This document shows, in pieces, positions 55,144-64,000 of a stretch of 64,000 nucleotides of DNA; the first letter of the stretch is position 1, and the number at the start of each line of letters is the position of its first letter. Source of the stretch: Mesobacterium pallidum (GTDB lineage Bacteria; Pseudomonadota; Alphaproteobacteria; Rhodobacterales; Rhodobacteraceae); assembly GCF_019966535.1 (NCBI RefSeq), contig NZ_JAIMID010000002.1:124001-188000 (forward strand). Direction: 5' to 3'. Both the position numbers and the translations under genes were made by a program. The notes under the pieces are model-generated. The model was not told the origin of the DNA. It worked only from the letters and a program-made list of their open reading frames with translations, and did no database searches.

Positions 55144-56139
55144 TCACAGAGCGTCGCCCACCATTCGTGCCACGTCCACAAGCCGATGCGCATAGCCCCA
55201 TTCGTTGTCGTACCAAGCGTAGATCTTCACCTGAGTCCCGGCGATCACCATGGTCGAGGGCGCATCCACGATGGAACTCCGCGGATCGTTCACATAATCG
55301 GTCGACACGAGCGGCCGCTCCTCAAAGCCCAGGATGCCCTTGAGCGGGCCGTCCGCTGCGGCTTTCAGCGCCGCGTTCACCTCTTCGACGGTCACCTCGC
55401 GCTTCACCTCGAAGACGCAATCGGTCAGCGAGGCGTTCAGAAGCGGCACCCGCACCGCGTGGCCGTTAAGCCGCCCCGTCAGCTCGGGGAAGATCTGCGT
55501 GATCGCCTTGGCGCTGCCCGTGGTCGTCGGGATCAGCGAATTCAGCGCCGAACGCGCGCGGCGCAGGTCCTTGGCGGGGCGGTCGACGATGGTCTGGGTG
55601 TTGGTCACGTCGTGGATCGTGGTGATCGACCCGTGCCGGATCCCGAACGTCTCGTGGATCACCTTGACCACCGGCGCCAGGCAATTGGTCGTGCAGGAGG
55701 CCGCCGTGACGATGCGCTGCGACCCGTCGTAGACCTCGGAGTTCACGCCGAAGACGATGTTGGCGGCCTCGTCTTCCTTGACCGGGGCCGAGACCACAAC
55801 CTTCTTCACGCCCGCGTCGAAATAGGGCTGCAGCTTGGCGGCGGTCTTGAAGGCGCCGGTGCAGTCGATGACCACGTCCACGCCCGCGAGCGGCAGGGCC
55901 GCCGGGTCACGTTCCCCGTGCACCGGCAGGGCCGTGCCGTCGATTGTGATCGTGTCGCCCTCCACGCCGAACGCGGCGGGCCAGCGGCCATGGACCGTGT
56001 CGAACTCGAGCAGGTGCGCATGCATCGCCGCATCGCCCACGGCATCGTTCAGCCAGGCGATCCGCGCGCCGCTTTCCAGCAGGGGCCGCAGGGCCAGTTT
56101 CCCGATCCGGCCGAGGCCGTTGATGGCATAGGTGGTCAT
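55144..56139 (-). CDS. ArsJ-associated glyceraldehyde-3-phosphate dehydrogenase
   Basis: This 331-residue type I GAPDH has the NAD-binding start [18 protein letters not shown]. The catalytic C149 lies in [13 protein letters not shown] and H176 in the segment [11 protein letters not shown]. Its sequence and linkage agree with the ars-operon GAPDH that makes 1-arseno-3-phosphoglycerate from arsenate and glyceraldehyde-3-phosphate. arsJ is the next gene, 71 bp downstream. It need not be the glycolytic enzyme; no glycolytic genes are nearby. No arsR or arsenate reductase gene was recognised in the window. Confidence 0.9.
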   Translation of the reverse strand: MTTYAINGLGRIGKLALRPLLESGARIAWLNDAVGDAAMHAHLLEFDTVHGRWPAAFGVEGDTITIDGTALPVHGERDPAALPLAGVDVVIDCTGAFKTAAKLQPYFDAGVKKVVVSAPVKEDEAANIVFGVNSEVYDGSQRIVTAASCTTNCLAPVVKVIHETFGIRHGSITTIHDVTNTQTIVDRPAKDLRRARSALNSLIPTTTGSAKAITQIFPELTGRLNGHAVRVPLLNASLTDCVFEVKREVTVEEVNAALKAAADGPLKGILGFEERPLVSTDYVNDPRSSIVDAPSTMVIAGTQVKIYAWYDNEWGYAHRLVDVARMVGDAL

Positions 56140-56229
56140 GACGTCTCTCCGCAGCGATGCGGCGCAGTTATGCCACGGCTGCGGCCCCCGGCAAGCGCGC
56201 CGGAGACCCCGTCATCAATCCGTTACACG

Positions 56230-59200
56230 TCAGAGCAGGGTGATGTCGTCGAGAAGCCCGGCATTCGACGCGAGCCCGGTGAGGGTCAGCGAGCTCTCCG
56301 CGCCGAAGCTCAGCACCAGCGATCCGCTTGCCACATCGCTGATCGCATCCAGCCCGGCCTGGTCGAACGTGCCCGCCCAGAGGCCCGTTGCGAGCTGCAG
56401 CGCGTCGGTGCCGCCCTCGTAATCCTCGATCACCACATGGCCGATGGTTGCGGCAAGGACAAAGCTGTCCGCCCCCGCCCCGCCGGTCAGGCTGTCGTCA
56501 CCGGCGACACTGTAAAGCGTGTCCCACCCGCCGCCCGCCCAGACCGCGTCGTGGCCCGCGGCGTCGGCGTTGTCATGCCAGGTGTCAAAGCCCTTGCCCA
56601 GCAGCACCACGTCCGCCCCGTCTCCGCCAAAGACAAGGTCGTCACCCGCCTCGGCCAGCAGGGTGTCATCGCCCGACCCGCCCCGGATCGTATCGGCACC
56701 GTTGCCGCCCAGGATGGAATCGCTGCCCGCCTCGCCGTCGATATTGTCCGCACCGTCCAGGGCGATGATCGTGTCATTGCCCGCGCCGCCGTAGACCGTG
56801 TCGGCGCCGAAGGGACCGTCCTGCGCGAGGTCCTGGAACAGGTCGTCGCCTTCGCCCAGCATGACCGTGTCGCGCCCGAGCCCGCCGTAGACGGTATCGT
56901 TGCCACCCCCGGCAAAGACCAGGTCGGCGCCGGCATTGCCCAGCAGCAGGTCGTCCCCGCCCCGCGCCTCGAGCGTGTCCTTGCCCTCGCCGCCGTACAT
57001 GGTGCTGGCCTCGTCGAACTCTTCAACCAGGCGGTCGTTGCCCTTGCCGCCGCTGTAGGTGTCCTGCCCCATGCCGCCGAAGAGCCGGTCGTTGCCCTTG
57101 CGCCCGTCGAGGAAATCGTCCCCCGCGCCGCCCAGCAGCGTGTCGTCATCGGCGCGCCCGTCGAGCCAGTCGTTGCCCGCTCCGCCGACGAGGCTGTCGT
57201 CGCCCCAGTCGCCGACCAGGCTGTCGTCGCCGGCCTCGCCCCGCAGCGTGTCGTTGAAGTCCAAGCCGATAAGCGTGTCGTTGCCGTCGCCGCCGTCGAG
57301 GCTGTCATGGCCCGTTTCGCCGTTCAGGCTGTCGTCGCCGCTGCCGCCCAGCAGCGTGTCGTTGCCCGACCCGCCCAGCAGCGTGTCGTTGCCGCCCCGC
57401 CCGTCGAGCAGGTCGGCATTCGAGCCGGCCGCGACGCTGTCGTCGCCATCGTCGAGCCCTTCGATGGCCAGGGTGTACTTCCCGGCGCTATGGCTGCTGC
57501 GCGCGTTGATGTAATAGGTCCCGGTCGTCTCGGCGGTATAGGTCAGCCGCGCGCCGGGCGACAGGTGGCGCCCCTCGTAAGCACTGGTGCCCGGAATCGC
57601 GTTGCCCTCGGCATCGCGCAGGTTGGCGATCCAGGAATGGGTCAGCGGGCGTTCCAGGTTGACCGAATCGTCGCCCTCCATGGTGATGAAATAGGTGGTG
57701 CCCGCCGTCATCTCGACCGCGTACCAATCCCTGTCCTTGCCGAAATTGATCCACGCGGTGACAGGCGCATCTTCGGTCAGCGTGCCATGGTGCAGGAGGG
57801 ACGAGCCGACATCGTCGTAGCGCTGCTCGATCTCGACCTGGTAATCGCCCGTGTAGAGGTGCGAGGTCGAGGTCGCGTACCTGTCGCCAAAGCGCGAGCC
57901 GACCTCGATGTAATACAGCCCGCCCTTGTCGGCGACAAAGATGTCACGGGCATACGAGACCCCATTGGAGCTGTAGGTCGCATCGTAGAACTCGTTCTGC
58001 TTGACGCCGTCCGCATCATATATGCCCCACAGGGACTTGTAGGGGATGTCATCCGCATCGTCGGCGTCCGAGTTGCGCATGTAGATCTGGTAGGCCTGCC
58101 CTGCCTCGAGCTCGACGGCGATCCAGTCGAGGTCGCTGTCAAAGTCGAGCTTGCCCGTGACTGTGCCATCCAGTTCAAGCAGGGCCGTGGTCGAGGGGCC
58201 GGCGGCGTAGTCATCCGTGCCGAATTCCGTCACCAGCACGGAATAGGTGCCAGCGTAATTTTCGTAGTCCGACCCGACGTTGATCTGCCACTCGCCCCCG
58301 TCGGCGTTGATCAGGACACGCCGGGCATTGCCGCCCGCGCCGGAATCGTAGTCGCCCCCGTTGACCATGCGCAAACCATCCGGCTGGATCAGCGATTTCA
58401 GAAGGGGATCGGCCAGGGTACCGTCGCCGGTCGCCGTGCCCAGCACGTCGATCTGGTAATGCTTGCCCGCCTCGAGCGTGGCGGTGAACCGGTCGATGTC
58501 GTCTGCGACTTCCAGCTCACCCATGGCCATGGTGCCGACCGTCAGCGCGCCCGCCGTGCCCGGCAAGCGATCGTAATCGTCCACGGTCTCTTCGAGGAAC
58601 ATGGTGTAGGTGCCGATATCGGTGGCATTGCCGACCACGTGGTAGGTGCCGGTCTTGTTTGCGATGAACGAGAACTCGGCCGCGTACGTGCGCGAATTGA
58701 AAGCTTGTTGGGCAAAACTCCAGTAGGTGCCGTCCGCGTCGTAGAGCCCGCCAGAAAACGGTGACCGTGTCGTGCCCATCCCGGTCAGGCTGCCCTCGAG
58801 CCGAACGGTGTAGGCCTGCCCCTCGGCCAGGTCCATGGCGACCCAGTCCCGGTCGCTGATGTGCTGGTTCTCGAGCACGACCGTCCCGCCGACCGCGAGG
58901 CTTTGCGCGGTCTCGGGCGTCATGCCCGCGTCGTCGATGAATTCCTGCACGCCCACGGTATAGGTGCCGATCCCGGCATAGGCCGACAGGTAATAGGTGC
59001 CGCTGGTCTCGGGCGTGTAGAGCAGCCGCGCGTCGCTCGACTGCCCGCCGGACGAGTCCCCGGTGTCCGCGATCAAGGTGCCTCTGCTGTCGTAGAGACC
59101 TTCGATGGTGGAATTGCTTGCCGTGCCGTAGCCGGGGTCGGTGGTGCGCGTCATGGCGTCGAACTGGTAGGCCACCCCCGCCTCGAGCGTGACCGCGACC

Positions 59201-60369
59201 CAGTCCCTGTCGGACACGAACTGCTGGTCCACCAGGATCTTGCCCCCGACCGCGACGTTCAGCGCCGTTTCGGGCGTGGTGCCGGCATCGTCGGCATACT
59301 CGATGTAGCGGAACGTGTGCGTGCCGACACTGCCGCCGAGCCTCAGGTAGTAGGTGCCGCTCTCTTGCGGCGTGTGGAACATCCGTGCGTCGCCGCCGAC
59401 TCCGCCGCTGGTGACCCCCCCGTTCAACCAGGCATAGGATTCGTCGTAGATCGAGAGGATCGCCGGGTCCCGGTCGCTGCCGTAGCTTTCATCCGTGTCG
59501 CGGCCCATGAGGTCGAACTGGTAGACCCGCCAGGCCTCCAGCGTCACCGCCACAAGGTCACGATCGCTGGACGTGGATTGCTCGAGCATGAGCAGCTCGC
59601 CAAGGGCCAGGCTGACCGACGTCTCGCGCGAATCGCCGGCGTCATCCACGTCTTCCTTGACCGACACCGTGTAGCTGCCTTCGCGACCGCTGGCGGAGAG
59701 GTAATAGGTGCCGCTTGTCGCGACCGTGTAGAACAGGCGCGCGTCGTTGTATGGGCCGTCCGAGGCGTCGGTCGAGTAGGACAGCAGCCTGCCGCCGGCA
59801 TCGTAGAGCCCGTCGATGGTGGTGTCGGTGCTGGTGCCAAGGCTGGAATGGGTCGCGAAGCCCGAGACGTCGAACTGGTAGCGGGTGCCGGCCACCAGAT
59901 CGATCGCGAACCAGTCGTGGTCTGCGAACGAGACGGAAAAGACGCCCGTGGCGGTGCCGCCGATGGCGACAGAGGCGGTCGTGCTTGTCCCGGCCGCGAA
60001 GTCGTCGCCGATGTCCGTCAGGCTGACCGTGTAGGTCCCCTGGTAGCTGGAATAAGAGCCTGCGCGCAGGTAGTAGGTCCCCGCCTCGGTGGGCTGGAAG
60101 TAGATCCGGGCGTTGTAGCCTCCGCCAGAGGCATAGTCTGCAAAGCCGAGATTAACGCCCGCAGCGTCGCTGATCCCGAAGATGTAGGGGTTGTACAGTG
60201 TCCCCATGTCGGTCGCGCTGCCCTCGTGGTCGATCTGATACAGCAGCCCCGGCTCGAGCGTCATGGCGAACCAGTCCACGTCGTTGCCCGGGTTGATCTC
60301 TCCGGTGGCGGAATCGTTCATGGCAAGCACGCCAGTCGTGTTGATATCGGCGGAATAGTCGTCGGGCAC
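56230..60369 (-). CDS. Large RTX protein with eight PPC domains
   Basis: The 1379-residue acidic protein begins at GTG 60369 (AAAGGT upstream) with MPDDYSADINTTG and has no Sec signal. Residues up to about 975 hold eight PPC (pre-peptidase C-terminal) repeats, marked by DVDWFAMTLEPG, DHDWFAIDLVAG, DRDWVAVTLEAG and similar. Each repeat pairs with a TYYLRAG or TYYLSA strand. RTX calcium-binding nonapeptides (GGxGNDTLxG) fill about 980-1310. The last 60 residues match the ends of the next two proteins and probably form the type I secretion signal. No catalytic domain is seen; binding or adhesion is likely. Confidence 0.88.
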   Translation of the reverse strand: MPDDYSADINTTGVLAMNDSATGEINPGNDVDWFAMTLEPGLLYQIDHEGSATDMGTLYNPYIFGISDAAGVNLGFADYASGGGYNARIYFQPTEAGTYYLRAGSYSSYQGTYTVSLTDIGDDFAAGTSTTASVAIGGTATGVFSVSFADHDWFAIDLVAGTRYQFDVSGFATHSSLGTSTDTTIDGLYDAGGRLLSYSTDASDGPYNDARLFYTVATSGTYYLSASGREGSYTVSVKEDVDDAGDSRETSVSLALGELLMLEQSTSSDRDLVAVTLEAWRVYQFDLMGRDTDESYGSDRDPAILSIYDESYAWLNGGVTSGGVGGDARMFHTPQESGTYYLRLGGSVGTHTFRYIEYADDAGTTPETALNVAVGGKILVDQQFVSDRDWVAVTLEAGVAYQFDAMTRTTDPGYGTASNSTIEGLYDSRGTLIADTGDSSGGQSSDARLLYTPETSGTYYLSAYAGIGTYTVGVQEFIDDAGMTPETAQSLAVGGTVVLENQHISDRDWVAMDLAEGQAYTVRLEGSLTGMGTTRSPFSGGLYDADGTYWSFAQQAFNSRTYAAEFSFIANKTGTYHVVGNATDIGTYTMFLEETVDDYDRLPGTAGALTVGTMAMGELEVADDIDRFTATLEAGKHYQIDVLGTATGDGTLADPLLKSLIQPDGLRMVNGGDYDSGAGGNARRVLINADGGEWQINVGSDYENYAGTYSVLVTEFGTDDYAAGPSTTALLELDGTVTGKLDFDSDLDWIAVELEAGQAYQIYMRNSDADDADDIPYKSLWGIYDADGVKQNEFYDATYSSNGVSYARDIFVADKGGLYYIEVGSRFGDRYATSTSHLYTGDYQVEIEQRYDDVGSSLLHHGTLTEDAPVTAWINFGKDRDWYAVEMTAGTTYFITMEGDDSVNLERPLTHSWIANLRDAEGNAIPGTSAYEGRHLSPGARLTYTAETTGTYYINARSSHSAGKYTLAIEGLDDGDDSVAAGSNADLLDGRGGNDTLLGGSGNDTLLGGSGDDSLNGETGHDSLDGGDGNDTLIGLDFNDTLRGEAGDDSLVGDWGDDSLVGGAGNDWLDGRADDDTLLGGAGDDFLDGRKGNDRLFGGMGQDTYSGGKGNDRLVEEFDEASTMYGGEGKDTLEARGGDDLLLGNAGADLVFAGGGNDTVYGGLGRDTVMLGEGDDLFQDLAQDGPFGADTVYGGAGNDTIIALDGADNIDGEAGSDSILGGNGADTIRGGSGDDTLLAEAGDDLVFGGDGADVVLLGKGFDTWHDNADAAGHDAVWAGGGWDTLYSVAGDDSLTGGAGADSFVLAATIGHVVIEDYEGGTDALQLATGLWAGTFDQAGLDAISDVASGSLVLSFGAESSLTLTGLASNAGLLDDITLL

Positions 60370-60430
60370 AGAATCACCTTTGGCGTTGAAGGACTTGTCT
60401 GGCCATGCCTGTCAGAAATTACATGCTCCG

Positions 60431-60445
60431 GTCAATTGAATTGAC
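60431..60445. promoter_or_regulatory. Perfect 15-bp palindrome before the PPC/RTX gene
   Basis: GTCAATT G AATTGAC, a perfect dyad around one base, lies 62 bp before the GTG start of the PPC/RTX protein in an otherwise plain 103-bp gap. It looks like an operator for a dimeric regulator. Confidence 0.5.
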
Positions 60446-60472
60446 GCAAAGGCCATACACGCCATGCGTGCA

Positions 60473-62221
60473 TCACACCAGCACGATGTCGCCCAGCAGC
60501 CCGGCGGTGCTTGTCAGCCCCTCGAAGGTCAGCGTCGCGGTGCTGTCCCAGTGCAGCACCAACGCGCCCGTTGACAGGTCGCTCAGCTGGTTCAGCCGCG
60601 CCTGGGTCAGCGGGCCGTTCCAGAGGCCGGCGTCGAATTCCAGCCGGTCGGTGCCGGGGGTGTAATCGGTGATGACCATGTCGCCGACCCCGGGACCGAA
60701 GACAAAGCTGTCCGCCCCCCCTCCTCCGGTCAGCGTGTCGTTGCCCCCGAGGCTGCGCAGCGTGTCGGCGCCGGCGCCCGCATAGACCAGGTCGTCGCCC
60801 CATTGGCCCTGGTCGCTGTCCTGCCACAGGTCGTCGCCGGGGCGCAGGACGACGTGGTCGCGCCCCTCGCCGCCCCAGACGGTGTCGTTGCCGTCCCCGC
60901 CGTCGATGTAGTCGGCATTCGGGCCGCCGTTCAGCGCGTCGTCGCCGCCGCCGCCATAGATCGTGTCGTCGCCCTGGTTGCCGTCGATCCGGTCGCGGCC
61001 GGCGCTGATCGCGCTATCGCCGAACAGCGTGTCGGGTGCCTTGCCGCCGCGCAGCGTGTCGTGCCCCGCCCCGCCGCGCAGGAAATCCGCGCCGCCGCCC
61101 CCCAGCAGGCGGTCGTTGCCGGCTTCGCCGCGCACCGAATCCATGCCGCGGCCATAGCCCTGCACCTCGTCCTCGAACAGGTCGTCGCCCTCGCCCAGCC
61201 AGATCTCGTCCGGGCCGTCGCCGCCGCGCACGCTGTCATTGCCCGCCCCCGCGAGGATCGTGTCGGCCTGGGTGCCGCCCAGGATCAGCGAATGGCCCGA
61301 GCCCTCGATGATCAGGTCCGCGCCCTGCCGGCCCGAGATCGTGGCATCGGCCCCGGTCTGCACCAGCTCGTCCGCATCGTCGGTGCCGTAGAGGGAGGTC
61401 ATGACGTCCAGGCGGTCGATGACGACCCGCTCGACCCCCGTGACCACGCTGGTCAGGACCGTGCCGTCCGGTTCGGTCACCTGCACCCAGCCCGCGCGCA
61501 GGTCGACGGCGATGGCGGCAAAGCGCGTGTCGCGGGTCGAGGTGTTCAGCTCGTCCCACCCCTCCCCGCCGTCGTAGGTGTCCACGCCAAGGTCGAGCCG
61601 CAGCGTGTCGTCGCCGGCGCCCCCACGCAGCCAGTCGTCACCATCCCCGCCCCAGATCGCATCCGCGTCCTCCTGGCCGACCACGGTGTCGTTGCCGGCG
61701 CCGCCGCGCAGCTCGTTCCGGCCGCCCTCGCCGTAGATCAGGTCGTCACCGGGGCCGCCGTAGATCGTGTCATGGCCCAGCCCGCCCCAGATCGTGTCAT
61801 TGCCCGCCTCGCCCGACAGGGCATCGGCCCACTTGCCGCCCCAGATCGCGTCGTTGCCGGTGCCGCCCTCTATCACGTCGGCGCCGGACTGGCCGTGCAG
61901 CCGGTCGTCGCCCGGGCCGCCAAAGACCAGGTCGGCGCCATCGCCAGCCTCGACCAGGCCGTTGCCGACGCCCTCGTAGATGAAATCGCCCGCCGCGCCG
62001 CCGCGCAGCGTGTCGTCGCCGTCTTCGCCGTCGATATGGCCGGGGTTGTCGCCGCCGTCGATCAGGTCGTGGCCCGAACCGCCAAAGAGATAGTCGATCC
62101 CGGGCCCGCCAAGGATCGTGTCATCCCCGTCGAGCCCGTAATAGGTGTCGGTCCCGGCCAGCAGGTCGACGAGGTCGGCCGCATCCGTCCCGAAGAGGGA
62201 ATCGTCGCCCGTGGTCGGCAT
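60473..62221 (-). CDS. RTX calcium-binding protein, middle of a tandem trio
   Basis: The 582-residue protein starts MPTTGDDSLFGTDAADLVDL and consists almost wholly of RTX nonapeptides (GGxGxDxI/L) from about residue 5 to 510. A short non-repeat insert lies near 235-285 (DLRAGWVQVTEPDG). The C-terminal module (LEFDAGLWNGPLTQARL ... GLLGDIVLV) matches its neighbours on both sides. There is no Sec signal or enzyme domain. It lies 59 bp after the stop of the third RTX gene and may be co-transcribed with it. Confidence 0.86.
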   Translation of the reverse strand: MPTTGDDSLFGTDAADLVDLLAGTDTYYGLDGDDTILGGPGIDYLFGGSGHDLIDGGDNPGHIDGEDGDDTLRGGAAGDFIYEGVGNGLVEAGDGADLVFGGPGDDRLHGQSGADVIEGGTGNDAIWGGKWADALSGEAGNDTIWGGLGHDTIYGGPGDDLIYGEGGRNELRGGAGNDTVVGQEDADAIWGGDGDDWLRGGAGDDTLRLDLGVDTYDGGEGWDELNTSTRDTRFAAIAVDLRAGWVQVTEPDGTVLTSVVTGVERVVIDRLDVMTSLYGTDDADELVQTGADATISGRQGADLIIEGSGHSLILGGTQADTILAGAGNDSVRGGDGPDEIWLGEGDDLFEDEVQGYGRGMDSVRGEAGNDRLLGGGGADFLRGGAGHDTLRGGKAPDTLFGDSAISAGRDRIDGNQGDDTIYGGGGDDALNGGPNADYIDGGDGNDTVWGGEGRDHVVLRPGDDLWQDSDQGQWGDDLVYAGAGADTLRSLGGNDTLTGGGGADSFVFGPGVGDMVITDYTPGTDRLEFDAGLWNGPLTQARLNQLSDLSTGALVLHWDSTATLTFEGLTSTAGLLGDIVLV

Positions 62222-62280
62222 GGGGCCCGTCCTGTTGCCAGCATCTGGCCGGACCCTAGCCCATACGGGTTATGCGGCGG

Positions 62281-64000
62281 TTAACCAAGCACGATGTCGG
62301 CCAGCAGCCCTGCATTGCCCGCGAGCCCGTCGAAGGTCACCGAGGCGCCGCCGCCGAAGTCGAGCACCAGGTCGCCCCGGGCATCCAGCCCCGACAGCGC
62401 GTCCAGCCGGGCCTGGTCCAGCACCCCGCCCCAAAGCGCGGCGTCGAAGACCAGCGCGTCGATGCCGCGGTCGTAGTCGAGGATGGTCATCGCGCCGATC
62501 CCGGCGGCAAAGTGGAACGTGTCCGCCCCGCCTTCGCCCTTCAGCCTGTCGTCGCCGCCCGCCGAATGGAAGGTATCGGCGCCGCGCCCGCCGGTGACGG
62601 TGTCGTCGCCATAGGCCGCTTGCGGGTCGTCCCACCAGGTATCGGCGCCGTCGCCCAGGCTTACCGTGTCGCGGCCGCCACCGCCGAACACGAGGTCGTC
62701 ACCGTCGCCGCCCGACAGGTTGTCGCCCTGGTCGCCGCCGTAAAGGGAATCGTTGCCGCCGTTTCCGCTGATACGGTCGCTGCCGGAATGGCCGCGCAAG
62801 TCATCATCGCCATGGCCGCCGGACAGGGAATCGTTGCCGGCGCCGCCGTAGATCGTGTCGGCATCGGCGCCGGTCTCCGGCCGGCCGCCGTCGCGGATCA
62901 TGTCATTCCCGGCCCCGCCGTAGTTCAGGTCGCGCCCGTTGCCGCCGTCCAGCGAATCCGCGTGATCGCCGCCGTAAAGCGTGTCTTCCCAGTCGCCGCC
63001 GTTCAGGCTGTCATCGCCGCGGTGGCCCATCAGCAGGTCATTGCCTGCCTCGCCGTCGATCCTGTCCCAGCCGCCGTAGCCCAGCCCGGTGTCGTCGCCG
63101 CTGCCCAGCGCGAGCCAGTCGAACCCGGTGCCGCCATCGGCCAGGTCGTCGCCCGACCCGCTGCGCAGGGTGTCGTCGCCCGCCCGCCCCTCGAGCCGGT
63201 CGGCACCGGCGTCCGATCCGAACCAGTTGGCCCCATCGTCGCCGTAGAACCGCACGTCTGCGCGGGACGAGAGGATGGATATCCCTTCGACATCGTAAAG
63301 CGTGAGGGGAGTGACGGCGGTGCCGCCCACCGTCCCGGACCAGATGCCATCGCCAAGGTCGATAACCATGGTGCCGGTCGCGCCGCCATGGTCGTCCACG
63401 ATCGTGTCCTGCCCCATGCCGCCGTAGTAAAGGTCGGCGCCCGGCCCGGTGCGCAGGATGTCATGGCCCGCCCCGGCATAAAGCGTGTCGTCGCCCGCGC
63501 CCCCCGCCAGGTCGTCCGGCCCGTCGCCGCCACGCAGCACATCCGCGCCTTCTTCCCCGCGCAGGGTGTCGGCATCATGGCCGCCCTCGAGCACGTCATC
63601 CCCGAGGTTGCCATAAAGCCGGTCGCGGCCCGGACCGCCGATCAGCAGGTCCAGCCCCGGCCCGCCAAAGATCTCGTCATTGCCCTCGCCACCACGCAGG
63701 GTATCGGCGCCAGTGCCGCCGGTCACCCGGTCGTCGCCGCCCAGCCCGTCGTAGACGTCATGCCCGGCCAGCAGCTCGATGACATCGTCGGTCTCGTAGC
63801 CCACGGCGCGGTCGTCGCCCTCGGTCGGCAGGCGCCAAAGCTCCTGGTCAAAGACCTGGCCCGTCATCGCGCCCGTCCCGCTGCCGTCGGTCCAGCCGAT
63901 GAAGAGCCGGTCGTCCGCAAGCTCGGTCACGAAGGGGTCGGCACGCACCGCGCCGATGGCCACGTCCGCGTCGATCGTCAGCACGGGCGAAAGCGGGGTG
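62281..64000 (-). CDS. RTX calcium-binding protein, 5' end beyond the window
   Basis: At least 572 residues are visible. The frame stays open to the window edge, so the start is outside; GTG 63984 is only an internal candidate. An N-terminal stretch DDRLFIGWTDGSGTGAMTGQ resembles repeats found in some secreted calcium-binding proteins. RTX repeats follow from about residue 75 to 510. The C-terminal module LVFDAALWGGVLDQARLDAL ... GLLADIVLG matches the two downstream proteins. It is probably a type I secretion substrate. Confidence 0.84.
   Translation of the reverse strand, partial: TPLSPVLTIDADVAIGAVRADPFVTELADDRLFIGWTDGSGTGAMTGQVFDQELWRLPTEGDDRAVGYETDDVIELLAGHDVYDGLGGDDRVTGGTGADTLRGGEGNDEIFGGPGLDLLIGGPGRDRLYGNLGDDVLEGGHDADTLRGEEGADVLRGGDGPDDLAGGAGDDTLYAGAGHDILRTGPGADLYYGGMGQDTIVDDHGGATGTMVIDLGDGIWSGTVGGTAVTPLTLYDVEGISILSSRADVRFYGDDGANWFGSDAGADRLEGRAGDDTLRSGSGDDLADGGTGFDWLALGSGDDTGLGYGGWDRIDGEAGNDLLMGHRGDDSLNGGDWEDTLYGGDHADSLDGGNGRDLNYGGAGNDMIRDGGRPETGADADTIYGGAGNDSLSGGHGDDDLRGHSGSDRISGNGGNDSLYGGDQGDNLSGGDGDDLVFGGGGRDTVSLGDGADTWWDDPQAAYGDDTVTGGRGADTFHSAGGDDRLKGEGGADTFHFAAGIGAMTILDYDRGIDALVFDAALWGGVLDQARLDALSGLDARGDLVLDFGGGASVTFDGLAGNAGLLADIVLG

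Noticed and set aside
56500..57420. Regularly spaced DNA repeats that look like a CRISPR array
   Set aside because: The periodicity is that of RTX nonapeptide codons inside a gene; repeats are imperfect and there are no unique spacers or cas genes.
55093..58764. Plus-strand open frame of over 1200 codons
   Set aside because: Antisense to GAPDH and the PPC/RTX protein, both of which have clear domains.

Overview
The window is high-GC, gene-dense alphaproteobacterial chromosome. It looks like Rhodobacterales, probably the Roseobacter group or Paracoccaceae. The grounds are: ctrA next to a DUF1153/SciP gene; a complete PhyR-NepR-EcfG stress locus with matching GGAAC-N17-CGTT promoters; a LexA box of the alphaproteobacterial GTTC-N7-GTTC type; a SoeABC-type sulfite dehydrogenase; and several RTX and Hint-domain proteins. 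No rRNA, tRNA, CRISPR array, insertion sequence or prophage was recognised.

Layout. 1-7 kb holds housekeeping genes: lon (3' end outside the window), tgt, an SPFH/NfeD pair, hisI, a NifU-like scaffold and a soluble chemoreceptor. 7-14.2 kb holds replication, repair and cell-cycle genes: recG and ligA overlap; downstream of recG lies an unreported 40-codon membrane-peptide gene with its own LexA box and terminator; then ctrA, sciP and mnmA. 14.2-18.6 kb has a stand-alone Hint protein and a 1147-residue cadherin/RTX/Hint protein. 19.3-26 kb carries nagA and a BadF-type kinase, a copper module (cueR, copA, copZ, with a MerR-type promoter of 19-bp spacing before copA), and cysG. 26.1-33.6 kb has a TrpD2-like gene, soeCBA with a DUF6882-like gene inserted, and a divergent LysR regulator.

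33.8-38 kb has a NitT/TauT-type importer (binding protein, permease, ATPase) joined to a second ATPase, plus a divergent ABC-2 permease like those found with PQQ alcohol dehydrogenases. 38-45.4 kb is a general stress response island: phyR faces nepR-ecfG-kinase-phospholipase D, and six candidate sigma-EcfG promoters control the core genes and nearby small envelope genes. 45.5-53.8 kb is a peptide-type ABC operon with a fused permease-ATPase, a FadR-type regulator, and divergent DUF1028 and M20 amidohydrolase genes. Twin TATCATGATA operators lie between the two transcription units. 53.8-56.1 kb is a GAPDH-ArsJ pair that predicts arsenate detoxification. 56.2-64 kb has three tandem RTX proteins with a common C-terminal module; the last is cut by the window end.

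A dispersed intergenic module (GC-rich hairpin followed by a conserved core of about 28 bases) occurs four times. Starts were chosen by family length and ribosome binding sites. All functional calls are by eye, without database searches.
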